From Buddleja alternifolia (taxonomy: Eukaryota; Streptophyta; Magnoliopsida; Lamiales; Scrophulariaceae), in assembly GCA_019426215.1 (NCBI GenBank), contig CM033393.1, positions 1,431,001 to 1,495,000 of the forward strand: 64,000 nt of DNA. Reading direction: 5' to 3'. Position 1 is the first letter of the stretch. Each line of letters starts with the position of its first letter. Positions 36,682-47,999 of the stretch are shown here, in pieces. The notes below the pieces were generated by a model that was given only the letters and a program-made list of their open reading frames with translations, was not told where the DNA came from and did no database searches. The position numbers and the translations under genes are program-made.

Positions 36682-39398
36682 AGGTATGGATCAAATACAT
36701 CCCTATAGTTTAGGTAAGATAAAAGACCCAATCTAGGCCATTTAAACCATTTGATCCCAAGGTTCATATTTAAAGCCATTATTTCGGATTTTATATTTAA
36801 TTTAATGATGATGCGGACATTTTGGTCAATAGGTCTAACAAACTCATGCAAAAAACATGCAAGATCAAATCAAATCCCACTATATCCGCCCATAACAAAT
36901 TTTTTCCCCAATTAATTCTCTTCTTCCCAATTAAAGAATGTAAATTTTTTACAGAAGTATTGATGCGTATTGACGCAAAAAATGCAAATAACATAAAATT
37001 GATACACAGAAGTTAAAGATTGATGCACAAAACTCAAGTAATCATTGAGATCGATTCAACATCATAGTCAATTCATCATCCATACAAGCTCGATTCATCA
37101 TTTCCGAAAATTCGCATTTTGTCCTCCAGAACATAATATCTTAATAATAATGTTGTATTCTCCAGAATAAAATATCTTAACAATACACATGTTGTATATT
37201 GTTAAATTAGTCGGTGTAATGTAACTGTATGATATGCAAACACACTGTATAATTGGTTATATGATATTGTATATTGGGTTATAGGATAATGTATAATGGT
37301 TTATGAGATTGTAATTATATGATGTATACTCACAGTGTATAATTGGTTATAAGACAATGTATATTGTCTTATAATATACTGTATATTGTTTACATTATAC
37401 CGTATAATAGTTTGAAATTACTAATTGTATGTACAGCAATCAAATCCCACTTATTTATGTTATTTATCATCAAACTCAAGTAATCATCAAGCTTGATTCA
37501 TCATCATCGTTAATTCATCATCATCGATCGTGAATACAAAATCTTATACAAAAGATTTCAACTTTGTTATGTGATTTCTCTGTTTTTTCATAGGCATCCC
37601 AATTTCAAATCATTTTATTTTGTTTGGTTTTTTTAATTTAAGTAGTAATGGCAATTTAGAAAGATAGAGTAAGGTTCAATGTTGGTGACCTCCGCAGAAC
37701 ATGGGAGCTATACATTCCCACAAACATCTTGAAAAAATTGATGTACAGAGAGGCCCTGTTATATGGCCTCATGGACCACCTGTTATACACCAAATATTAG
37801 TGTATTATACACTAAAAACTCAGTATACATTAGCTTGTAAATCACAAATACACCATCATACAGTAGCTTATAAACCATTATACAGTAAATACAACGGTGA
37901 TATACAGTGTGTGATTAGTGACATACAATTAGTGATTTCAAACCATTATACAGTATCTTATAACCCAGTATACAGTATCATAAAAATCAATATACAGTAT
38001 CATATAACCTATTATACAGTGAATCAACAGCTAATCAATCCATTATACAATAATTAATAAACAAATATACAGTAAATACAAACAAGGTAAAGTACGGAAA
38101 TAAATAAAAATAAAAATAAAAATAAAAATCCGACTGAAAACACAAAAACGCGAAAAAACTTAGTAAAATGATGGAGCTTGGGCTCGAGTGGGTGGTGCTC
38201 AGCATACTTAGTATGCAAAGTTTTTTTTAGAACGATGTTTCCTTCAAGGTTGAAGTAGAGCTTGGGGCTAATCTCCAAAAACTGTGTTTGCCTTTCGGAA
38301 ATTTAAAATATATATATTTTTTATTTTTTTTAAAGCAAAATACAGTACATGAGTGGTGATATACAGTGTAGTATTTAGTGACATCACAATTAGTGATTTT
38401 TTAAACCATCATATAGTAGCTTATAAACCATTATACAGTAGCTTATAAACCATTATACACTAAATACAACGGTGATATATAGTGTGTGATTAGTGACATA
38501 CAATTAGTGATTTCAAACCATTATATGGTATCTTATAAACAACTATACAGTATGTTATAACACATTATACAGTATCTTACAACCCATTATATAGTGTGTG
38601 TTTATACATCATACAATTACAATCTTATAAACCATTATACAGTATCTTATAACACAATATACAGTAACATATAAGCCAATATACAGAATCATATAACCCA
38701 TTATACAGTGAATACAATAGCATAAACATTATACAATAGCTAATTCATACATTATACAATAGCTAATAAACAAATATACAATAGGGGAGATTGATATTTC
38801 GCGATCGAGTTTTCAGTTTGCGAAAATCTGTCATCTTCATGGCTATTTTCCGGTCGTCTTCCCCAGCGACTCGAGCAGCAACATCACCGCCATCCCATCG
38901 CGATGAACATCGCCGCTCGTCGCCCCTCCCACAGCTGCGCGTCATGCCGCCTTTCTCGAAAGATCATTGAAGTCGACGAGTTAATACAAATTCCAGAAAT
39001 TCAATATTTCAGATTTTGGTCTTTTCAATCTCGATTTTCTAGAAATTCAGAAATTTCAGAATTTTAATACAATCAAAACTGATTCTAGTGAAACAAAAAT
39101 TTCAGATTGATATTTCTTAATTTTCGGTGATTTAATTTTGGCAACAAATTGAGAGATTGTAGGGGAGATTTTGGCAGTTTCAAATGGAGAGATTTTAGGA
39201 AAGATTTTCTGCCGTTGTTTTTGGTAGTTTGATGCTGTATAATGATGCCATTGACTATTATACCCCCAGATACATTTGGAGCCTAATATCCCGCCTGTTT
39301 CTTGATTATTTTTTGGACTGTTGGATTTAATGTATCCAATGGTGTATATTGGGTTTTATATCTTATCTAATAGAGGGTACGTATTAGATCTTGACCCT
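36682..39398. mobile_element. Non-autonomous MULE, copy A (2,717 bp)
   Basis: Left end AGGTATGGATCAAATACAT, right end reversed AGGGTCAAGATCTAATACAT, both followed by AAGATAT/AAGACCCAAT. Perfect 9-bp TSD ACACATACA (36673-36681 and 39399-39407). The interior holds arrays of TATACAGTA...TATAA motifs in opposite orientations (about 37190-37430 versus 37790-38060 and 38340-38780) and a GC-rich segment at 38812-38990. No transposase. Confidence 0.88.
38812..38990. other. GC-rich segment in MULE A
   Basis: Sharply GC-rich block, with CG-rich CATCACCGCCATCCCATCGC, in an otherwise AT-rich element. Shared with copy B (41466-41650), where a 109-aa frame (41455-41784, plus) reads through Ser/Arg-rich residues. 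Base composition suggests captured host exon sequence, but I recognise no protein. Confidence 0.45.
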
Positions 39399-39419
39399 AC
39401 ACATACATATACATATACA

Positions 39420-42062
39420 GGGTATGGATCAAATACATCCCTATAGTTTAGGTAAGATATAAGACCCAATTTAGGCCATTTAAACCATTTGATCCCAAGG
39501 TCCATATTTAAAGCCATTATTTCGGATTTTATATTTAATTTAATGATAATACGGGCATTTTGGTCAATAGGTCTAACAAACTCATGCAAATAACATGCAA
39601 GATCAAATCAAATCCCACTATATCCGGCCCATAACAGATTTTTTGCCCCAATTAATTGTCTTCTTCCCAACTAAAGAATTTAAATTTTTTTCAGAAGTAT
39701 TGATGCGTATTGACGCAAAGAATGCAAATAACATAAAATTGATACACAGAAGTTAAAGATTGATGCACAGAACTCAAGTAATCATCGAGATCGATTCAAC
39801 ATCATAGTCAACTCATCATCCATACAAGCTCGATTCATCATTTTCGAAAATTCGCATTTTGTCCTCCAGAACATAATATCTTAATAATAATGTTGTATTC
39901 TCCAGAACATAATATCTTAACAATACACATGTTGTATATTGTTAAATTAGTTGGTGTAATGTAACTGTATGATATGCAAACACACACTGTATAATTGGTT
40001 ATATGATATTGTATACTGGGTTATAGGATAATGTATAATGGTTTATGAGATTGTAACTATATGATGTATACTCACACTGTATAATTGGTTATAAGACACT
40101 GTATATTGTCTTATAATATACTGTATATTGGTTTATATTATACTGTATAATAGTTTGAAATCACTAATTGTATGTACAGAAATCAAATCCCCCTTATTTA
40201 TGTTATTTATCATCAAACTCAAGTAATCATCAAGCTCGATTCGTCATCATCATCATCGATCGTGAATACAAAATCTTATGCAAAAGATTTCAACTTTGCT
40301 ATGTGATTCCTCTATTTTTTCACAGGCATCCCAATTTCAAATCATTTTATTTTTTTTGGTTTTTTTAATTTAAGTAGTAATGGCAATTTAGAAATAATAG
40401 AGTAAGGTTCAATGTTGGTGACCTCCGCAGAACATGGGAGCTATACATTCCTACAAACATCCTGAAAAAATTGATGTACAGAGAGGCCCTGTTATATGGT
40501 CTCATGGACCACCTGTTATACAGCAAATATTAGTGTATTATACACTAAAAACTCAGTATACATTAGCTTGTAAATCACAAATACACCATCATACAGTAGC
40601 TTATAAACCATTATACAGTAAACACAACGGTGATATACAGTGTGTGATTAGTGACATACAATTGGTGATTTCAAATCATTATACAGTATCTTATAACCTA
40701 GTATACAGTATCATATAAATCAATATACAGTATCATATAACCTATTATACAGTGAATACAATAGCTAATTAATCCATTATACAATAGTTAATAAACAAAT
40801 ATACTGTAAATACAAACAAGGTAAAGTATGAAAATAAATAAAAATAAAAATACGACTGAAAACACAAAAACGTGAAAAAACCTAGTAAAACGATGGAATT
40901 TAGGCCCGAGAGGGTGGTGCTCAACATACTTATGATAAGTATTCTGAGTTGTTTTTAAAACGATGTTTCCTTCAAGATTGAAGTAGAGCTTGGGCCCAAA
41001 TTCCAAAAACAGTTTTTGCCTTTCGAAAATTTAAAAAATATATTTTTTTATTATTTTTTTAAAGCAAAATACACTACATGAGTGGTGATATACAATGCGG
41101 TATTTAGTGACATCACAATTAGTGATTTTTAAACCATCATACAGTAGCTTATAAACCATTATACAGTAAATACAACTGTGATATACAGTGTGTGATTAGT
41201 GACATACAATTAGTGATTTCAAACCATTATATAGTATCTTATAAACAACTATACAGTATGTTATAACACATTATACAGTATCTTACAACCCATTATATAG
41301 TGTGTGTTTATACATCATACAATTATAATCTTATAAACCATTATACAGTATCTTATAACACAATATACAGTAACATATAAGCCAATATACAGAATCATAT
41401 AACCTATTATATAGTGAATACAATAGCTAATAAGCAAATATACAATAGGGGAGATTGATATTTCGCGATCAACTTTTCAGTTTGCGAAAATCTGTCATCT
41501 TCATGGCTATTTTCCGATCGTCTTCCCCAGCGACTCGAGTAGCGACATCACCGCCATCCCATAGCGGCGAACATCGCCGCTCGTCGCGCCTCCCACAGCG
41601 GCGCGTCTTGCCGCCTTTTTCGGAAGATCATCGAAGTCGACGAGTTAACACAAATTCCAGAAATTCAAAATTTCAGATTTTGGTTTTTTCAATCTCGATT
41701 TTCCAGAAATTCAGAAATTTCAGAATTTTAATTCAATCAAAACTGATTCTAGTGAAACCAAAATTTCAGATTGATATTTCTTAATTTTCGGTGATTTAAT
41801 TTTGGCAACAAATCGAGAGATTGTAGGGGAGATTTTGGCAGTTTCAAATGGAGAGATTTTAGGAAAGATTTTCTGCCGTTATTTTTGGTAGTTTAATGCT
41901 GTATAATGATGCCATTGACTATTATACCCCCTGATACATTTGGAGCCTAATATCCTGCCTGTTTCTTAATTATTTTGTGGACTGTTGGATTTAATGTTTC
42001 CAATGGTGTATATTGGGTCTTATATCTTATCTAATAAAAGGTATGTATTAGATCTTGACCCT
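39420..42062. mobile_element. Non-autonomous MULE, copy B (2,643 bp)
   Basis: Same family and orientation as copy A along its whole length. Left end GGGTATGGATCAAATACAT, right end GATCTTGACCCT, perfect but different 9-bp TSD ACATATACA (39411-39419 and 42063-42071). It is therefore an independent insertion into the AC/AT microsatellite beside copy A, not a tandem duplication. GC-rich segment at 41466-41650. Confidence 0.88.
41466..41650. other. GC-rich segment in MULE B
   Basis: Counterpart of 38812-38990, with a few substitutions that keep one frame open in B but not in A. Source unknown. Confidence 0.45.
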
Positions 42063-42071
42063 ACATATACA

Positions 42072-42859
42072 AACATTATATGAAAGAATTAATTAAACTG
42101 CATATATATTTGGGAGTAGCAACAAAATAACCATCTTGAAGTTTAGGTTTAGGCTTAATTTCACGCGAAAGGAGTAGTATGGGTTGATAAGAAAATATAG
42201 CGAGTTTGTAGGATAGATGTTTGATGAGTTTGTAGGTCTGATATAAAGAAAGTACGATATATGATGATAGCAATTTCAACTATAAATAGATCGATATACA
42301 TACTTTGTACCACAAAAAAATTGAAATTAACACGTTTATAGACAATTTTTCACCAACCCCCAAATATACTATTATCTTGTGTATTTGATATATTTTACTT
42401 TTAATATGTTCCCAAAAATACAATATTTTTTATGGATCATTTTTGAAAGGTCTCGAAACGAAAAATCCTAAAATGATCTCAATCAATTCTCGTGTATATA
42501 TTATCAGAGAAATTATATGATATACCGGGAGTGTTATTCCAAGGTGTACTTGTGTGTCTATCTCTTTCACATAAGTGTGTTTGGAATCCACACACAATTT
42601 ACCTTAGTCTGTGAAAGAGATAGGCACAATGAGTAATACTTCCAACTTAAATATTATCATGGAATTTCACATGGATGTATTTATATGTTTGGTTTTTGAT
42701 CACTCAAAAACTTGTGATCATGAGACATACCAAATAGGTTCCATTTTTAATGAGCAAAAGTCAATAAAGGAGGGAAACCTATAGCCATTTGAAATATAAC
42801 CGGCTTCCACCATCAGTCCACACGAGGAACTCATTTGCACTATCAAAAAGGCATATGCA

Positions 42860-42899
<40 letters not shown>

Positions 42900-43112
42900 C
42901 AGATACAAATGGTCTATTCCTGCTTAATGGATATATATGAGATGAAATGAGTTGGTCTCAAGCCATAAGGAGATCCGAGAGTCTTTCAATTGAAACCCTC
43001 GAACAGAGACATATAGTCCATGGAAAAGTTGAAACTCAACACGAGTGGTAATTCAGAAGTTAATTACTTGTACTTTGGGGTATTTATAGTTAAACTGTAG
43101 ATTACGTAGTGA
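42072..43112. other. Gene-free stretch with small repeats
   Basis: Contains an imperfect palindrome at about 42527-42640 (GTGTTATTCC...TGTGTCTATCTCTTTCAC, inverted as GTGAAAGAGATAGGCACA), probably a tiny MITE, and a TA/AC microsatellite at 42857-42898. No gene. Confidence 0.5.
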
Positions 43113-43115
43113 AGA

Positions 43116-43536
43116 CACATTAACAAAGAGTAATATTAGTGACAAAATTTGGAGTAATAATACTAGAGATGTCATTAGATATTTATAATGAGTGACAATA
43201 ATTTTTGGCTTGACACAATAAGGATTTTTAGTGACAAATTTCTTTAAAGTTGTCACTATTGACAATTAGTGACACATGTATATAGTGACAACACAAATAG
43301 AGTGACAACTATAATTGTTGTCACTAAGTTGTCATTAAAGGTGTGTCACTAATTCGCAATAATGACAACTTCCCTTGTAATAGTGACAACTTCTACACAA
43401 ATATTGTTACTATTAAACATGTAAAACTTATTATTGTGATAAAACAAATATTATTGTCGCTAAAAACTTATAAGTAGTGACAAGTTTGACATTGTCACTT
43501 GACATTTTGTCAGCAATGTATTAGTTTTTTGTAGTG
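43116..43536. mobile_element. CACTA MITE (421 bp)
   Basis: Ends CACATTAACAAAGAG and, reversed, CACTACAAAAAACTAAT, with a 3-bp TSD AGA (43113-43115 and 43537-43539). Dense subterminal GTGACAA/TTGTCAC repeats in both arms, typical of CACTA elements. Reference copy for the split element 14072-34465. Confidence 0.85.
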
Positions 43537-43701
43537 AGAGTTGTACTACATTCAAGAGACGTTGAATGTCAAGAAAACCTTATACTACAAGTGAGTTCTG
43601 GCGGCGAGTGGTTCGATTTTTCTATTTTGATTTGGTCAAAAACGTAGTTTTGATTTCGACCTGGTGGGTGAATAACTAAAAAAAGAAGGCACAATTTGAT
43701 A

Positions 43702-44461
43702 TCTATACTATTTATTAAAGTTGAGCGTAACTACTTTGGGAAACCAAAAGTATACTTCCTAAAATAACCCTCTTTTTTAATATTTAGTAGGGAATTAAAA
43801 AGGGTTAATGTGGTAAAATTACCCTTTGTAAACTAATCTAACGCATCCAAAACAAACCTCACGTTAACTCCCAAAATTCATTTTTGAATTTCATATTGGT
43901 TTTCAAAGAACAATTCCTGCATATTAATTGCACGACATCCTCTAAAAAAAATTCTCATATGATAGCTCCATTTTCCACTTTCATGGCGTACGTTCATACG
44001 AAGTGAAATGATGCTGGCATTGGATGGTAAAAAAGTAGAAAGTGAAAGGGGGAAAAAAGCATGTGAAGAATGCAGATGGAAGAAAACGAAAATAAAGAAA
44101 AGGAAGGTTCCGGCAATTTTAATATTTTGAATTATATTTTTTTCATTTTCTTTTGTCGATAATTTCAATAAGGAATTGAAGTATGATTATAATTTCCTTT
44201 GATTTTAATATATCTTATAATAGAAATACAACATTTAGTCACATATTATTTGAACAAAGAATTTCCTTTCATTAAACAAAGTGTTTGTGATTTTTGAAGA
44301 GAATTTTATGAGTATGCCTTTATGTAAAAAATTCATTGGAGAAAATCTGGCATTTTGTTGACTAACATGTAACTTGATATTGTCTTGCACATTATAATTA
44401 GCTATTTAATTTTATTAAATCATCATATTTGCACACGCATCGAGTGTGCCAATGCCGCTAG
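43702..44461 (+). mobile_element. Non-autonomous Helitron (760 bp)
   Basis: 5' end TCTATACTATTTATTAAAG, 3' end CTAG preceded by a hairpin with stem GCACAC/GTGTGC (44431-44436 and 44444-44449). It lies between host A (43701) and T (44462) as Helitrons do, with no TSD. No Rep/helicase sequence. Confidence 0.78.
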
Positions 44462-44689
44462 TATTTAGAAGGGGGGGGGGAATGTTTTTCAAAATTGTGG
44501 GAGTAGAGGGCGACCACTAACTCCCCGTCTCCGTCTCTAGATTTGGTGTTTCATTTTGTGTACATATGCCACATGTATAAAATATTTCTTAAAATTAAAA
44601 TGTAGTTAGATATAGACGACATACACTTGTCATGCAGTCATGAATTAAAAAAAAATATATATCTCCGTTTCTAGAGGCTTGGAGATTGT

Positions 44690-45285
44690 AAATCTCATGG
44701 AATCACTCGCTTGTGGCTTGAGTTGGATGCTTTAGCTGTCATCCACCTCTTAACTTCCCCGGACAAAGGCCATTGGCCCCTACAAAACATTCTCTCCAAA
44801 ATCCGGGTGATCTTAACTACCACGGATGTCACCATTTCTCACGTTTTTACCGAAGGTAACTCGGCTGTTGACTGCCTAGCTAACTTAGCATGCAAATCAA
44901 AAACAAGTGTCATTTTGCTTCCCAACCAACTCTAAGGAAAACTTTTAGGTATTATTCGGCTCGACTCATGGAACACCCCAAATTTCAGATTCCCAACATA
45001 ATTCTGGTGCCAAGCTTTATCAAATTGAAGATCCAAAATGCTGTGACTCTGAGAGTTTGGTGCTCTTTGGTTTCACTCTCTCAATCCTTTGTTTATGGTT
45101 TGTTTTTTGTTCTCTGATATCTTGTACTCGGTTCAGGTCCCCTTTTTGTGCCTTTATGTCTTGTAAAAGTTCTAGTGTCATGGGCTTTTTTCTCTCCGTA
45201 AATTGTAATATGTTTAATACACAGGTTAATTGGTGGGTCTTGCCTCGACCCCCCACCTATGGTGATTTTTGAAAAAAAAAAATTA
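44690..45285 (+). pseudogene. LINE 3' end with RNase H fragment
   Basis: Encodes the C-terminal half of an RVT_3-type RNase H: LWLELDALAVIHLL (about 44711-44752), ISHVFTEGNSAVDCLANLAC (about 44837-44896), then after one stop LDSWNTPNFRF (about 44960-44992). This is followed by a non-coding 3' region with a C-rich GACCCCCCACC and an A10 tail at 45272-45281. The 5' part is missing: a typical truncated LINE insertion on the plus strand. Confidence 0.85.
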
Positions 45286-46106
45286 CAAATTAAAAAGTGA
45301 AGGGTATCAAGTGGGGGCAAGGTGCTAATATATGTAACACAACTTTTTGGAATTATACCACATACATTAATTTATTGTTCTATTTTTATTTTATAGGTCA
45401 AATTTCTAATCTACCACTATAGTTGATTTTTGGTGCCATCAAGAATTGGATTGAGTTGAACCCACCAGATCACGCAGTTATATCTCCATCAAAATCAAAA
45501 TGGATTTGTCAATGATGATTAGAGCATTATGTATTATTATCATTATTATTACTATTTTTTTTATTATTAATGATAATAATAATAATAATAATCTTATTTT
45601 ATTTTAATTCTAGACGAATGGGGATATTCTGACCCGACATACTCATGCCGATATTTTTTAAATCAAGGACCACATAGACCTTATAAAACTCCAAATAAGG
45701 GGAAAACAGTCACAACTTGTGACATCCTATGATTGATCTCCTGACCTTCCATTTAAAAGTGGAAGCTGATACCATAAGACTAACAAGTCTTGGGTGATAA
45801 TAATAATAATCTTTTTGTTATTATTTAGTACTTACTAACTATTGTCATTATACTGTTTAGAGGGTAAAATATATAGGAAACTTGATATTCTTGGCGTGTG
45901 AGGTCACAATGAAAATATAGTGAAGTAAGAAGCCACTGTATTTGGATTCAAAATCAGCAGCTTTCTTTTTTGAAAAGAAACACATTGATCCTATTAAAGA
46001 CTATTAATTAGTTCATTAGTGTGTTAATGATTAACTTACAATGACATACTTATTACTTAGACTAATCAATATGAAACTCATTGGTCAATGTCTTTTTCAT
46101 TAATTA
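45286..46106. other. Gene-free stretch
   Basis: AT-rich; TAA microsatellite at 45568-45592 and a TTATTA-rich block before it. No gene seen. Confidence 0.5.
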
Positions 46107-46114
46107 GACATCAA

Positions 46115-46371
46115 TTAGGATGCACCGATATGGATACAGATGTAGGGGCACGACACGATACGAATTTTGAAATTTTTTAGGATACGACCCAACGGGAAAC
46201 AGCGGGAATACGACTATAAATATTATACATACATATACATATACATATACATATATATATGTTCGTGTGTGTGTGTCCAACATGTATCTAAGTTGTGTTT
46301 GAGGCATATTTGTGCCTTAGGAGTATCCAACACTGCGTCGAGACATTTTTAAGAGTATCCGTATATTCTAA
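46115..46371. mobile_element. hAT-like MITE, copy 2 (257 bp)
   Basis: Relative of 6522-13980: left end TTAGGATGCACCGATATGG, shared GACACGATACG...GAATTTTGAAATTTT. 8-bp near-perfect TSD GACATCAA / GATATCAA (46107-46114 and 46372-46379). Contains a TA/CATA microsatellite. Confidence 0.7.
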
Positions 46372-46379
46372 GATATCAA

Positions 46380-47790
46380 TGAGATTGACTTTAGTGTTGT
46401 GAAGTAATTCTTAATTTGAAAGTTTCGGACGCGAGGTTCTAGCTAGTATAATTAATTATATCATTTGTATGTGGTAGATTTTACACACAAATGCCACCTA
46501 AAAAATTTAACAATTTTATCTCCAGACACTATATCATGGAAGCCCTTGGAATGACAAAGTCATTGTGCGTTTTTAACCCTCCTAATATATATTTTTATTT
46601 CCACCAAAGAAAAGAATAAACAATCATATAGATTTATTAGCTCAAATTTTGTGGGACCTTATTGATTGAAAATTAGCTATCCCCATAAAGACATTTGTTG
46701 CTCAGGGAGTCTTCATTCATTAAATAAGCTTGAAGTCCCTAAGGTTGGGAACTTTATGCCTTGAAAATCAAAGTAGAAAGTGCAATAAGTAATGTTAATA
46801 AAATATTTTTGTGCACACGAAAGAATTTGAAAAATTGTTAAAATTAATTATTTAAACCCAATCACTATGATACATGATTAGGTCTAGTACTATTATAGGT
46901 GGGTTTCAATCATGGTTCTAATTTTTTTTTCTTTTCCACCGAAACGTTCGAAAAGTTCTTGTTTTTCAGCTTACGAAAAAGAAACCATGAAATAGTTTCA
47001 AAATTACATTGTTTCTTTAAAAACTCTCAATATTTCCATAATTTCCATGGAAACTCTCAATGTTTCTTTAGTTTCTATGGAAACTATGAAAATATTGAAA
47101 GTTTCATAGTTCTTAAGTCCTACATATCCCGTAGATAATCAACCTAATCATGTGAAATCTTTGTTTATCTACAAATATGCACACAACAAACCAAAAAAAA
47201 TTAAGAATATTGGAGGTGACAATTTTTCATATGGGCCTTGGAAATGATAGTGATTATGATAATTATAGGTAACTTGAATAGAAGAAAGAAAGTGTGAATG
47301 AATATCATGGAGCCAATTCACAAGAATATCATTCTCAAACTAGTCAACCAAACATTTATTTCACGAAGGGGCAAATTATTTATCATGTCATTCATGGTGA
47401 CTCGATCAAAATGTAAATATCAAATTATTTGTTTTAGTAATTTGCAGAGGTGTTTGAAATCATAGTATCATATTGATATTAATTTTTTTTCTTGGCAGTA
47501 ACATTTTTAAAAATATTTCACAATTTAAGCTACTAGAACTTTGTCGATTATATGCTCTATAAATGTTAAACTTGAATCCAACATTACCACTCTGTTTGTT
47601 AGTGAAATAGAATCGATTAAAATTGACTTTTTGCTAATGAAAAAAGGGATCAACTCTCATTTTCTTCTTTTCCAATATTTCTCTCTTGTTTCCAGCATTT
47701 TGCAAGTTTTCTCTGGCGTTTCCAAAACGTTTCCATTACGTTTCTGATATTTAACAACTCGAAACTTATCTTCGAAACGAAATTTTGTGT
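46380..47790. other. Gene-free stretch
   Basis: Contains a cluster of TTTCCATGGAAAC-type inverted and direct repeats at about 46990-47110 and related GTTTCCA/CGAAAC words near 47690-47770. These could be the arms of a degraded element; no TSD found and no gene. Confidence 0.4.
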
Positions 47791-47997
47791 ACTTTGTCTC
47801 ATTTAAATCCCTAAACTATCAAATGTAACAAAATGATTCCTAAACTATCAAACGTAACATTCATATTATACCATTTATCAATTTTAAAAAGTAGCCAAAC
47901 ATGTCCATAAAAAATAAGGGACTAATTTGTTACGTTTGATAGTTCAGGAATCATTTTGTTACATTTGATAGTTCAGGGACCTAAATGAGATAAAGTG
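47791..47997. mobile_element. Hairpin MITE (about 207 bp)
   Basis: Arms of about 75 bp in inverted orientation: CTCATTTAAATCCCTAAACT on the left and, reversed, CTCATTTAGGTCCCTGAACT on the right, each followed by TATCAAATGTAACAAAATGA. The right arm is followed by one more TGAACTAT unit, so the outer limit is uncertain. No clear TSD. Confidence 0.7.
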
Positions 47998-47999
47998 CA

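Noticed and set aside
36682..42062. MULE A and B as a tandem duplication or long LTR pair
   Set aside because: Each has inverted terminal repeats and its own distinct perfect 9-bp TSD.
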